Below, one piece after another: positions 1 to 10,000 of a stretch of 64,000 nt of DNA (its first letter is position 1; each line of letters starts with the position of its first letter). The translations under genes and the position numbers were made by a program. This DNA comes from [Eubacterium] cellulosolvens LD2006. Its GTDB lineage: Bacteria > Bacillota > Clostridia > Lachnospirales > Lachnospiraceae. The notes under the pieces were generated by a model, which did not search any database, was not told where the DNA came from, and saw nothing but the letters and a program-made list of their open reading frames with translations. The DNA lies in contig NZ_JHXY01000007.1 in assembly GCF_000621585.1 (NCBI RefSeq), forward strand, positions 1 to 64,000, written 5' to 3'.

Positions 1-523
1 GATGAAGGGTGATAAGGTTGTCAAGTGATTCAATGTACTCACCGATTTTCTGCTGTTCTTCATATGATGGAACGGGAATCATAATCGTTTTCATCCCCTC
101 GATATCTATACTTTTTCCATCTCTGATTCCATACACATGAGGTTTCAACAGAACATCTATAAAGCGTCTTGATCTAAAGAATGGATAGTAGAATCTACTA
201 TCGGTGTTATTCCCGTGAAAAGTATGATATGCAGGGCTTATGATGCCATCAGAGTTTGCCTTTTCTAGTCCCCCTTCGAAGGATCTAAGGTGTACAATAA
301 AGTCATTTTTCTTGACCATTTTGTAATTAGATAGGCTGGCTTTATCATATTGAATTGCCCTGTCAGATTCATCTCTTCTAACAGTTCCTCCACCCTGAAT
401 TATAGTCAACGCTGGAAGTTCCTCATGGTTCTTTTCCGAGTACTCTTCGAAGACTTCCCCAAGCTTACGCTGTTCCCAATCGTCCGTAAATCCTTTGAAT
501 CTAATCTTCGGTGTATTGGCCAT
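1..523 (-). CDS. hsdS: Type I restriction enzyme specificity subunit HsdS, N-terminal part (runs off the window)
   Basis: Specificity subunit that selects the DNA target for the HsdR/HsdM restriction-modification complex. The reading frame opens at ATG 523 with MANTPKIRFKGFTDDWEQRK, a start typical of HsdS, and stays open for about 174 residues to the window edge. The visible part ends in EEQQKIGEYIESLDNLIT, the helix that normally closes the first target-recognition domain before the central spacer. Only the first recognition domain is present here. A ribosome-binding site (AGGAGG) lies inside the end of hsdM, and the start is 1 base after the hsdM stop, so the two genes are translationally coupled. 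The DNA target cannot be inferred. Confidence 0.9.
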   Translation of the reverse strand, partial: MANTPKIRFKGFTDDWEQRKLGEVFEEYSEKNHEELPALTIIQGGGTVRRDESDRAIQYDKASLSNYKMVKKNDFIVHLRSFEGGLEKANSDGIISPAYHTFHGNNTDSRFYYPFFRSRRFIDVLLKPHVYGIRDGKSIDIEGMKTIMIPVPSYEEQQKIGEYIESLDNLITLH

Positions 524-524
524 T

Positions 525-2120
525 TCACACCTCCTGGAACACTTTCATGAACTCTTTCATCGCCTGTTCCATCTCCGGCGAGTCGAATGTAAGCTCAGAA
601 AACATCTGTAAAAGCTGTGCATTGCTCTCTTTGATCGCCTTATTTGTGTCGTTCATCTCAACCGTGAGTGCTTTGAGGTCGATCTCTTCTTCTTCCTCAC
701 TGGTGTCAACATATCTCGGGATATTCAGATTGAAATCATTCGCTTTAATATCCTCATAGGATGCGAGATATGCCTGCTTGTCTACAGACGCTCTATTCTT
801 GTAGAGTTCCAGCACCTTACTGATGTGCTCTTCCTTCATCACGTTCTGCTTTTTGTCTTTCTCATACAGATTTGAAGCATCGATGAAGAGGACATCTCTT
901 CCCTCTCTATGCTTTTTCAGAACAATGATACAGGTCGGAATCGATGTGTTGTAAAACATGTTGGACGGCAGACCGATCACGGCATAGATGGATCCGTTCT
1001 CGAGGAGCGTCTGACGAATGGTTCCTTCCGCTGCTCCGCGGAAAAGAACTCCGTGAGGCAGGACAATGGCCATCGTTCCGGACTGTTTCAAATGATAGAA
1101 ACCATGAAGCAAAAATGCATAGTCCGCTTTTGACTTCGGAGCAAGTTTTCCACCGTAATCCATGAAACGCTCATCCTGTTTAAACCCCTCTGCAGCAGAC
1201 CACTTTGCAGAGTAAGGCGGATTCATCGTTACTACGTCAAACTCTGTCTCTTCATCGGTCGGCCAGTCAGCATCAAGGGTATCGCCGTTGCGAAGATGCT
1301 GATTCTCCGGAAGGATACCGTGAAGAAACATATTCATACGAGCCAGATTATATGTAGACGGCATCAATTCCTGTCCGTAATATTTGATGAAGTCCGGCTC
1401 TGTAGAATAGTTTTTGCAACTGAGCATAAGTGATCCGGAGCCCATACAAGGGTCATAGACCTGAAGACCTTTCTTGTTTTCCTGTCCCGTCATTGCTATA
1501 CGACAGAGAATCTGCGCCGGTCCGTGCGGGGTGTAGAATTCTCCCGCCTTCTTTCCGGTTTCAGACGCGAACTGACCGATCAGATACTCGTAAGCATTTC
1601 CAAGGACATCTCCGGACGTGTGGATCAGATCCGCTCCATCCAGCACCTTGATTACTTCCGCGATGGTATCACTCTGTTTCTGATCTCCGGTTCCCAATCT
1701 GTTGGAATACAGATCAACATCCGAAAACAGGCCGTTGAATATCTCATCGGATTCCTGAATACGGTTGAATGCCGCCTGAAGTTTTTCACGGTTGAACGCA
1801 TTGTTCTTTGCATCATTCAGAATGCTCTGGTAGGTCATGTTCGGCTCAAGTGTGTAGTGCATCGAATCCCGAAGCTCTGCGAGAAGATCCTCTGCATCTT
1901 CCGATTTCATAATCTCCTCGTACTGACTCTGGGCTTCATCCAGACTGTCCGGTGTCGTATCATTCAGCAGATCATATACCTTCGCAAGGTATGAATCTGA
2001 TAAGTATTTAAAGAATACAAGGCCGAGCAAATAGGTCTTATATTCGTTTGCATCCATCTTTCCACGAAGCACATCTGCCCCGCTCCATAAAACGTTTAAC
2101 AAGTCTTTCTTTTCTGCCAT
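525..2120 (-). CDS. hsdM: Type I restriction-modification methyltransferase subunit HsdM
   Basis: N6-adenine DNA methyltransferase of a type I system; with HsdS it methylates the recognition site, and with HsdR it restricts unmodified DNA. The 531-residue protein has the helical HsdM N-terminal domain (about residues 1-130), the S-adenosylmethionine motif DPCMGSGS (about 223-230) and the catalytic NPPY motif (300-303). The start at 2120 has AAGGGGAG upstream. The gene is followed immediately by hsdS. HsdR is not in this window and may lie beyond the left edge. The catalytic motifs are intact, so methylation activity is expected. Confidence 0.95.
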   Translation of the reverse strand: MAEKKDLLNVLWSGADVLRGKMDANEYKTYLLGLVFFKYLSDSYLAKVYDLLNDTTPDSLDEAQSQYEEIMKSEDAEDLLAELRDSMHYTLEPNMTYQSILNDAKNNAFNREKLQAAFNRIQESDEIFNGLFSDVDLYSNRLGTGDQKQSDTIAEVIKVLDGADLIHTSGDVLGNAYEYLIGQFASETGKKAGEFYTPHGPAQILCRIAMTGQENKKGLQVYDPCMGSGSLMLSCKNYSTEPDFIKYYGQELMPSTYNLARMNMFLHGILPENQHLRNGDTLDADWPTDEETEFDVVTMNPPYSAKWSAAEGFKQDERFMDYGGKLAPKSKADYAFLLHGFYHLKQSGTMAIVLPHGVLFRGAAEGTIRQTLLENGSIYAVIGLPSNMFYNTSIPTCIIVLKKHREGRDVLFIDASNLYEKDKKQNVMKEEHISKVLELYKNRASVDKQAYLASYEDIKANDFNLNIPRYVDTSEEEEEIDLKALTVEMNDTNKAIKESNAQLLQMFSELTFDSPEMEQAMKEFMKVFQEV

Positions 2121-2198
2121 GGTCGTTTTCTCCCCTTTTATCTTTCACCGCATACGCGGACGTTTTTTGATTTATCACTCACTTTGCCAGCAATGCCC

Positions 2199-2227
2199 AT
2201 TATATCACGCTTTAACGCATTGCTAAA
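2199..2227 (-). promoter_or_regulatory. Putative hsdM promoter with extended -10
   Basis: Minus-strand TGaTATAAT (-10 hexamer at 2199-2204) with a weak -35 (TTTAGC, 2222-2227) 17 bases upstream. It would give a leader of about 70 bases before hsdM. It lies just after the ABC-operon terminator, which fits an independent hsdMS transcript. Confidence 0.5.
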
Positions 2228-2261
2228 CTGCCAAGCCGCGATGCATCGGTATTTTGTTCTT

Positions 2262-2295
2262 CTAAAAAAAACCGCTGCCCCAGAGGGCAACGGTT
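2262..2295 (-). terminator. Intrinsic terminator of the ABC exporter operon
   Basis: Inverted repeat AACCG(C)TGCCC / GGGCA(A)CGGTT at 2270-2295, followed on the minus strand by a run of seven T (2264-2270). A second small perfect hairpin, GGCTCCG-CTT-CGGAGCC (2306-2322), lies between the permease stop and this terminator. Confidence 0.8.
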
Positions 2296-2339
2296 CTTCC
2301 TTTATGGCTCCGCTTCGGAGCCGCATATCTTCTGTATTT

Positions 2340-4664
2340 TCACTCCATCGCCTTCAGTGCGTCTCCCATCGGAACCTTTGAGATTCTATGGTAGTCGATA
2401 AACATGACGATGATGTAACTGATCAGGATGAAGACAAAGCTCTTGATCAGTCCATCGGTGCCCATATGGAAGGCGAAGTAGCCGTCGTAGTCCATCATCA
2501 TCCTGTTCCAGTAGACGGAAAGGAATTCGGTTCCCGTAAAAACGGAGATCAAATCCGCGAGGATGACGACAATTGTCGTACTGGTGATGTAGAGGGAGGC
2601 GATCTCTTTGTTCTTGTATCCGAGTATTTTTGTCATGGAGATCGCGCCCTCGTTTTTCTCAATGATGATCTTCGTGAGAAGGTAGAGAAGCACAACGGCG
2701 AGGATGATACAGATTACCTGGAACATCTTCATAATCGCGCCCATGCTGTGATCGAGCTGACCGGCCATTCTGGTGATATCCTTCGCGGTGATCACCGAGG
2801 CGATTCTCTCTTCGTCGATATCACTGATCTTCGTGTCGCTGAAGTATCCGGTGAACTGCCCCTCTTCCAGACCGAAGCGGGTCTCGAAGTTCTTTCTCGG
2901 CATGAAGACGGAAATTCCGCTGGCCTTCGTGACAATTCCCCTGACTTTGAAGGAGTACTCTTTATCTTCATACTTCTCGCGAAGGGTGATGGTATCTCCC
3001 ACCTTCTGTCCGAATTTCTCTGCGTAATCGTCGGAGATCCAGACGGATTTGCCGGTCAGGTTATCCGGTATGCTGATATAGCTGCTGTCCTCTGTCACTC
3101 CGTAGACGGAAACATTCTCCTTGTGCATATCCAGCTGAAGTTCCAGCTCCCGCAGATCGAATTTCTCCGCGTCGGAATTCTCTGTGGTGATTTCTTTTCC
3201 GGTCTCGTCCACGCAGCTTTTCAGAACATACTGGTAGTTCGCGAACATCATATTTCCTGCGTTGTCCTTGTAGTAGTCCAGGGTCGCCGGCATACCGATT
3301 CCAAGGATCAGCATCACGGAGACGCTGAAGATGCCCAGCATCAGAACGACATAGCCGATGAAGTTCTGCAGGATGATGCGCAGGCGGAAGCGCCGGAGAA
3401 AACTCCAGGCCGGCAGCCGCACTGCCTTTTCTCTTTTCTTTTTCCGCAAGTCTCCCCGCAGGAACTGCAGCGGTGTGTGCTGCATGGATCTGGTGATGAT
3501 AAAAAGGTTCACCACAAACATGATGACGATAGGAAGAAGGGTGGTCTGCACCAGCGCGTCCATATTGAAATAGATTCTTGGCCTTGGCAGACTGTAGCTG
3601 TTGTAATAGGCCTTCATCATCAGGTCTTTGAAGAGGGTGTAACCCAGCAGATTTCCGATCAGACCTGAGATGAGCGTTACGATCACCGGCACCGAGAGGT
3701 AATGGCGGATCAGTTCCCCCTTCGTAAAGCCCATGGCGCGCAAGGTTCCTATGACGGATGATTCCTTTTCAATGGTGGAGCTGATGGTCAGGGCAAAAAT
3801 AAAAGCGAGGACAGCTACCAGCACATAGAGCATGACAGCTCCCATGGTCTTGTCGTTCTCCATGTCGTCCGGCGCGAAGTGAATCGCCCGGTTCAGATAG
3901 GCCGGAAGGTAATTGGTCATGGCATTGCCGGAGGCCATTGTCTCCTTCGCGATTTCCTTGACATACTTGTCCGAGAGTTTCTTCTCCTCCTCCGCGTCTT
4001 TCGGACGCTTTGTGTAGTTCCAGGCGTAATTATAATGGGTCTCGCCGGGCAGTCGGTCAAAGCCTTCCTTTGTCACCATTCCCACATCGAAATGCAGGGC
4101 GTCAAAGATCACGTCTGTGTTCTTTTCATACATGGTGGAATAATTCACATAGGAGACAAAACCTGTCACCTTGTATTTTTTACCGGAGAGTCTGATCGTA
4201 TCTCCGATCTCCACACCGGCGTCACCGGCATGTCTGTGATCGATGGCAATCTCATCTGACTTCTCCGGGAGTTTTCCTTCGAAGAGATCCGCCCGGTTCA
4301 GCTTGTCGCCGCGTGCATACAGGCGGATGGTACCGTCTTTTTTTCCATCCAGATTGTTATCTTCTTTTTCGTCTTTGTAAAAATTTTCTTTGATCTTTAC
4401 AGAGACTTTTGTCTTCTGCAACCGATTCAAAAGATCGCTGTCCGCTTTTGCAGCCAGTTCAAAATGGCCGTCCTCGAGTTTTAATCTCGTCACATTCTCA
4501 TTCAGCGACTGCAGCATACTGTCGTTCGACACACACAGGCCGGAGATGGCACCGATCATGAGGACGAGAAACAAAAAGATGACCGCGTATTTGCGCCAGT
4601 CACACACAAATTCCCTTGGCACTCTGCGAATGAGCGGATTTCTGATTCGATTTGTTTTCTTCAT
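2340..4664 (-). CDS. ABC transporter permease, MacB/FtsX type with two FtsX domains
   Basis: Membrane subunit of an ABC exporter or mechanotransmission complex of the FtsX/MacB/BceB superfamily. The 774-residue protein starts with a transmembrane helix (about 27-47), then a large extracytoplasmic domain, a three-helix FtsX block (about 275-400), a further transmembrane helix near 430-455, a second extracytoplasmic domain, and a final FtsX block to the C-terminus. This duplicated layout matches permeases paired with LolD-like ATPases that handle peptides or lipoproteins. It follows its ATPase by 12 bases in the same operon. No two-component system lies next to it, so a bacitracin-sensing BceAB role is not supported. 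The substrate is unknown. Confidence 0.85.
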   Translation of the reverse strand: MKKTNRIRNPLIRRVPREFVCDWRKYAVIFLFLVLMIGAISGLCVSNDSMLQSLNENVTRLKLEDGHFELAAKADSDLLNRLQKTKVSVKIKENFYKDEKEDNNLDGKKDGTIRLYARGDKLNRADLFEGKLPEKSDEIAIDHRHAGDAGVEIGDTIRLSGKKYKVTGFVSYVNYSTMYEKNTDVIFDALHFDVGMVTKEGFDRLPGETHYNYAWNYTKRPKDAEEEKKLSDKYVKEIAKETMASGNAMTNYLPAYLNRAIHFAPDDMENDKTMGAVMLYVLVAVLAFIFALTISSTIEKESSVIGTLRAMGFTKGELIRHYLSVPVIVTLISGLIGNLLGYTLFKDLMMKAYYNSYSLPRPRIYFNMDALVQTTLLPIVIMFVVNLFIITRSMQHTPLQFLRGDLRKKKREKAVRLPAWSFLRRFRLRIILQNFIGYVVLMLGIFSVSVMLILGIGMPATLDYYKDNAGNMMFANYQYVLKSCVDETGKEITTENSDAEKFDLRELELQLDMHKENVSVYGVTEDSSYISIPDNLTGKSVWISDDYAEKFGQKVGDTITLREKYEDKEYSFKVRGIVTKASGISVFMPRKNFETRFGLEEGQFTGYFSDTKISDIDEERIASVITAKDITRMAGQLDHSMGAIMKMFQVICIILAVVLLYLLTKIIIEKNEGAISMTKILGYKNKEIASLYITSTTIVVILADLISVFTGTEFLSVYWNRMMMDYDGYFAFHMGTDGLIKSFVFILISYIIVMFIDYHRISKVPMGDALKAME

Positions 4665-4676
4665 CTTCCTCCCCCT

Positions 4677-5393
4677 TTACCAGTCAAGTTCGGTCGCTGC
4701 AATTTTTTCCTGATTGATGTTGTTGTGTCTTACCACACCATCCCTTAATTTGACCACGTGATCCGCCATCTGTTTGATGGCCTCGTTGTGCGTGACCATG
4801 ATCACCGTATTTCCGTATTTCTGATTGACCTCCTCGATGAGCGCCAGAATCTCCTTCGAGGTCTTGTAATCCAGGGCTCCCGTGGGCTCATCGCAGAGCA
4901 GAATATCCGGATTCTTGACAATGGCTCTTCCGATGGAAACCCTCTGCTGCTGACCTCCGGAGAGCTGGTTCGGAAGCTTGTACCTGTGCTCCCAGAGACC
5001 AAGCGTGTGAAGCAGCTCATCGATGTCCAGCGGCGAATCCGACAGATATGCCCCCACCTCGATATTCTCCTTCACGTTCAGGTTCGGAATCAGGTTGTAC
5101 ATCTGAAAGACGTAGCCGAGGTGTCTCCTGCGGTACATCGTCAGCTGTTTTTCATTCATATCCTCCAGCTTATCTCCGTTGATCTTCACGTAGCCTTCAT
5201 CCGGTGTCTCAATGCCTCCGATGATATTCAGCAATGTCGATTTACCGGAACCGGAAGGTCCGAGCAGCACACAGAATTCTCCTTTCTTCACAGAAAAATC
5301 CATGCCTCGAAGCACTTCCTGTCTGTTGTCGCCGCTTCCGAATCCCTTCTTCAGCTCCGAGATCTCCAAGAAATTTCTCTCCTGTTCTGTCAT
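4677..5393 (-). CDS. ABC transporter ATP-binding protein, LolD/MacB type
   Basis: ATPase that drives the adjacent FtsX-type permease. It has Walker A GPSGSGKST, signature LSGGQQQRVSIG and Walker B LLCDEPTGALD, the LolD/MacB subfamily signature. A start at ATG 5393 (MTEQERN) is preferred over ATG 5408, because AAGGGGAA lies 5-9 bases before 5393 and nothing resembling a ribosome-binding site precedes 5408. This gives 238 residues, normal for the family. It is the first gene of a two-gene operon that ends in a strong terminator at 2262-2295. Confidence 0.9.
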   Translation of the reverse strand: MTEQERNFLEISELKKGFGSGDNRQEVLRGMDFSVKKGEFCVLLGPSGSGKSTLLNIIGGIETPDEGYVKINGDKLEDMNEKQLTMYRRRHLGYVFQMYNLIPNLNVKENIEVGAYLSDSPLDIDELLHTLGLWEHRYKLPNQLSGGQQQRVSIGRAIVKNPDILLCDEPTGALDYKTSKEILALIEEVNQKYGNTVIMVTHNEAIKQMADHVVKLRDGVVRHNNINQEKIAATELDW

Positions 5394-5531
5394 ATCTTCC
5401 CCTTTCATTTTTATACAGCCGCCCCCGGCACACGGTTAGGGTAATCTGCCCCTCCCGGCGTGTTTACATAGGGCTGTTTTTTTTTTGTCTTTCCTAATAA
5501 TGCGTCATTCTCGCCCGGATTTCCGCAAAGC

Positions 5532-5554
5532 GGCGGGAAGCATTGCTCCCCGCC
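5532..5554 (-). terminator. Hairpin downstream of eno
   Basis: Ten-pair stem GGCGGGGAGC / GCTTCCCGCC with an AAT loop, 37 bases past the enolase stop. The following minus-strand sequence is only weakly T-rich, so termination is plausible but not certain. Confidence 0.45.
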
Positions 5555-5590
5555 GGTCGTTGGAAGTACCCGGCCTGCAGGAGCTTCCCC

Positions 5591-7203
<1,613 letters not shown>

Positions 7204-7241
7204 AAAAGGGACTCCCGAAACGGATATATTTCGGGAGTCCC
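7204..7241 (-). terminator. Intrinsic terminator after the GGGtGRT gene
   Basis: Perfect 13-pair stem GGGACTCCCGAAA / TTTCGGGAGTCCC with an 8-base loop (7208-7241), followed on the minus strand by TTTTGTG. It closes the GGGtGRT/NifU-like operon. Confidence 0.85.
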
Positions 7242-7275
7242 TGTAAGGATTCTATATTCAATTTCTGATCAGAAA

Positions 7276-8295
7276 TTAGAATTTGCCAGCCTTTGCTGCC
7301 TCTTCTACAGCTACGGCTACAGCTACAGTCATACCAACCATCGGGTTGTTTCCTGCACCGATCAGACCCATCATCTCTACATGAGCCGGTACGGAGGAGG
7401 ATCCTGCGAACTGTGCGTCGGAGTGCATACGTCCGAGGGTATCTGTCATACCGTAGGAAGCAGGACCTGCTGCCATGTTGTCCGGGTGAAGTGTACGACC
7501 TGTACCACCACCGGAAGCAACGGAGAAGTATTTCTTTCCTGCCTCAAGACGCTCTTTCTTGTATGTACCTGCAACCGGGTGCTGGAAACGTGTCGGGTTT
7601 GTGGAGTTACCTGTGATGGAAACGTCTACGTTCTCTTTCCACATGATAGCTACACCTTCCTGTACATCGTTAGCGCCGTAGCAGTTAACTTTTGCACGAG
7701 CGGAATCCTTGTCCTTGGAGTAGCAGATACGCTCAACCTCTTTGAGCTCACCTGTGTGGTAATCATACTCTGTCTCAACGAATGTGAAGCCGTTAATACG
7801 GGAGATGATCTTTGCAGCATCTTTTCCAAGACCGTTCAGGATAACGCGAAGCGGTTTTTTACGAACTTTGTTTGCTTTCTCAGCGATACCGATCGCACCC
7901 TCAGCAGCTGCGAAGGACTCGTGTCCTGCCAGGAATGCGAAGCACTCTGTATCCTCTTCAAGAAGCATCTTTCCAAGGTTTCCGTGTCCAAGACCTACTT
8001 TACGACGGTCAGCAACGGATCCCGGGATACAGAAGGACTGAAGTCCCTCACCGATTGCAGCAGCAGCGTCTGCAGCGTTTCTGCAGTTCTTCTTGATCGC
8101 GATAGCGGCACCTACTGTATAAGCCCACTTAGCATTCTCGAAACAGATCGGCTGAATGTTCTCTACCTGATGATATACATCAAGACCTGCAGCCTTTGTG
8201 ATTTCAGCAGCTTCCTCGATAGAGTTGATACCGTACTCAGCGAGCTTTGCCAGAATCTGTTTTTCTCTTCTTTCATATGATTCAAATAAAGCCAT
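7276..8295 (-). CDS. GGGtGRT protein (conserved, function unknown)
   Basis: A 339-residue soluble protein containing the diagnostic glycine-rich motif SGGGTGRTLHPD at about residues 260-272, which names the family. The family is conserved in anaerobic Firmicutes and has no established biochemical function that I know of. The gene follows a NifU/IscU-like gene by 18 bases, and an intrinsic terminator closes the pair, so the two probably act together, perhaps in iron-sulphur cluster handling. No signal peptide or membrane helix is visible. The start at 8295 is supported by GGAGGACGAC upstream. Confidence 0.85.
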   Translation of the reverse strand: MALFESYERREKQILAKLAEYGINSIEEAAEITKAAGLDVYHQVENIQPICFENAKWAYTVGAAIAIKKNCRNAADAAAAIGEGLQSFCIPGSVADRRKVGLGHGNLGKMLLEEDTECFAFLAGHESFAAAEGAIGIAEKANKVRKKPLRVILNGLGKDAAKIISRINGFTFVETEYDYHTGELKEVERICYSKDKDSARAKVNCYGANDVQEGVAIMWKENVDVSITGNSTNPTRFQHPVAGTYKKERLEAGKKYFSVASGGGTGRTLHPDNMAAGPASYGMTDTLGRMHSDAQFAGSSSVPAHVEMMGLIGAGNNPMVGMTVAVAVAVEEAAKAGKF

Positions 8296-8313
8296 CTTAG
8301 TCGTCCTCCTCTA

Positions 8314-9006
8314 TCAATCTTTTCTCGGGTCAATGAATTTAACTGCATCAGCAACACGGCCGTACTGACCGGAAGCCTTCTCGAATGCTGTGTTTGCATC
8401 GTCGCCGGCTTTGATGAAGTCCATCATTTTTCCGAAGTTTACAAATTTATAACCAATGATCTCATCGTTCTCGTCCAGAGCGAGCTCCTTAACGTAGCCG
8501 TCTGTCATCTCGAGGTAACGAGGTCCCTTTGCAAGTGTGCTGTACATTGTACCAACCTGAGATCTGTGACCTTTTCCAAGATCCTCAAGTCCAGCACCGA
8601 TCTGAAGACCATCCTCGGAGAATGCACTCTGAGAACGTCCGTAAACGATCTGAAGGAACAGCTCACGCATAGCAGTATTGATGGCATCGCAAACAAGGTC
8701 TGTGTTCAGTGCCTCCATTACTGTAAGACCCGGAAGAACCTCAGCAGCCATAGCTGCGGAATGTGTCATACCGGAGCAGCCGATTGTCTCTACGAGTGCC
8801 TCCTGAATGATACCATCCTTAACATTCAGAGACATCTTGCAGGCACCCTGCTGCGGTGCGCACCAGCCTACGCCGTGTGTGAATCCGGAAATGTCTTTGA
8901 CCTCTTTCGCCTGAACCCATTTTGCTTCTTCAGGAATAGGAGCAGCGCCATGATGTACGCCCTGATGTACAACGCACATATCTTCTACTTCTTGTGAATA
9001 AACCAT
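8314..9006 (-). CDS. NifU/IscU-like iron-sulphur scaffold-type protein, partner of GGGtGRT protein
   Basis: A 230-residue protein. Its central part, from GCSGMTHSAAMAAEVLPGLT onward, resembles the N-terminal scaffold fold of NifU/IscU, in which cysteines hold a nascent iron-sulphur cluster. Visible cysteines include the CVVH, GWCAPQQGAC and GCSG segments. The start is ATG 9006 (MVYSQEVEDM): AAAGGAG lies 9 bases upstream, and the 11 extra residues of the longer frame include that site. It is the first gene of a two-gene operon with the GGGtGRT gene. Whether it assembles clusters is inferred from fold and context. Confidence 0.75.
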   Translation of the reverse strand: MVYSQEVEDMCVVHQGVHHGAAPIPEEAKWVQAKEVKDISGFTHGVGWCAPQQGACKMSLNVKDGIIQEALVETIGCSGMTHSAAMAAEVLPGLTVMEALNTDLVCDAINTAMRELFLQIVYGRSQSAFSEDGLQIGAGLEDLGKGHRSQVGTMYSTLAKGPRYLEMTDGYVKELALDENDEIIGYKFVNFGKMMDFIKAGDDANTAFEKASGQYGRVADAVKFIDPRKD

Positions 9007-9116
9007 TAGTTTGACTCCTTTCAAATAAGTGCAAATCACTTTAAGCTATTCTATTTTCGCATAAATCAAACCATTCGTAAAGTAGCATTGACAAATTTTT
9101 CACCTTTAGGTTTTTT

Positions 9117-9158
9117 AAAAGAAAATTCCACCCTGCGGTTTTTACTCCTGCAGGGTGG
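9117..9158 (-). terminator. Terminator after the beta-helix gene
   Basis: Nine-pair stem CCACCCTGC / GCAGGGTGG (9128-9158), followed on the minus strand by AATTTTCTTTT. It lies 38 bases past the stop of the gene at 9197-9868. Confidence 0.7.
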
Positions 9159-9196
9159 CTTTCATTCATATTAACTGAATCTATTGATTAATTGTC

Positions 9197-9868
9197 TCAC
9201 TCGGCGCGTTTCTCCACAATCTCTCCTTCTCTCTTGTAGATGGAATTAGCCGGAACTACGCCGCGGACGCTGGAGAGCGGGTAGACATTTGTGTGCGCGC
9301 CGATGACGCTGCCGGGATTCAGGACGCTGCCGCAGCCGATCTCGGTCCAGTCTCCGAGCATGGCGCCGATTTTTCTCATGCCGGTCTCAATCTTCTCATC
9401 CTCTCCTTTGACCACGATGTTCTTCCGGTCGGATTTGATGTTGGAGGTGATGGAGCCGGCTCCCATGTGGGCATGGTATCCGAGGATGGAATCTCCCACA
9501 TAATTGTAATGGGGCGCTTCTACCTCATTGAAGAGAATGACGTTCTTGAGTTCCGTGGAGTTTCCGACTGTGGCATTCTCTCCGACAATTACATCGCCGC
9601 GGATGAAGGCGCACTGGCGAAGCTCCGCGCCCTTACAGATGATGCAGGGTCCAAGCACGGAAACGGTGGGCCAGACGATGGCATCCTTTGCCACCCATAC
9701 ATTCTCGCCTCTCTTCTCGTATTCATCCTCCGAAAGTGTGGGGCCGACCTTAAGAATAAATTCATGGATCAGGGGAAGCACTTCCCAGGGATAAGTATGT
9801 CCCTCAAAGAGTTCCTTTGCCATGGTCTGATTTAAATCGTAAAGTTCTGCTATTGTTGCGTGTTTCAT
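9197..9868 (-). CDS. Left-handed beta-helix protein related to the GlmU C-terminal domain
   Basis: A 223-residue protein made largely of hexapeptide repeats (for example VWPTVSVLGP, ECGSVLNPGSVIGAHTNVYP-like turns and GYHAHMGAGSITSNIKSD). These form the left-handed parallel beta-helix of sugar-nucleotide acyltransferases. It lacks the N-terminal Rossmann pyrophosphorylase domain of GlmU, so the database label UDP-N-acetylglucosamine pyrophosphorylase would overstate its role. Acyl or nucleotidyl transfer to a sugar phosphate is possible but unproven. It appears to be monocistronic, with its own terminator. Confidence 0.65.
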   Translation of the reverse strand: MKHATIAELYDLNQTMAKELFEGHTYPWEVLPLIHEFILKVGPTLSEDEYEKRGENVWVAKDAIVWPTVSVLGPCIICKGAELRQCAFIRGDVIVGENATVGNSTELKNVILFNEVEAPHYNYVGDSILGYHAHMGAGSITSNIKSDRKNIVVKGEDEKIETGMRKIGAMLGDWTEIGCGSVLNPGSVIGAHTNVYPLSSVRGVVPANSIYKREGEIVEKRAE

Positions 9869-10000
9869 TGTAATCCCTCCTCATTTTTTTCTATTATAAT
9901 TTGCCGCTGCGTCTCTTCTTTCTGATATGCTTTTTGAGATAAGCCGGCATTCGTACATCCAAACGTTAAAAAACGTCATTCCGGTATTCCACGGTTTCTT

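Noticed and set aside
2138-2326. Small minus-strand frame upstream of hsdM
   Set aside because: It covers the ABC-operon terminator and the hsdM promoter; no ribosome-binding site.
9197-9868. Full GlmU (UDP-N-acetylglucosamine pyrophosphorylase)
   Set aside because: Only the beta-helix part is present; the pyrophosphorylase domain is missing.
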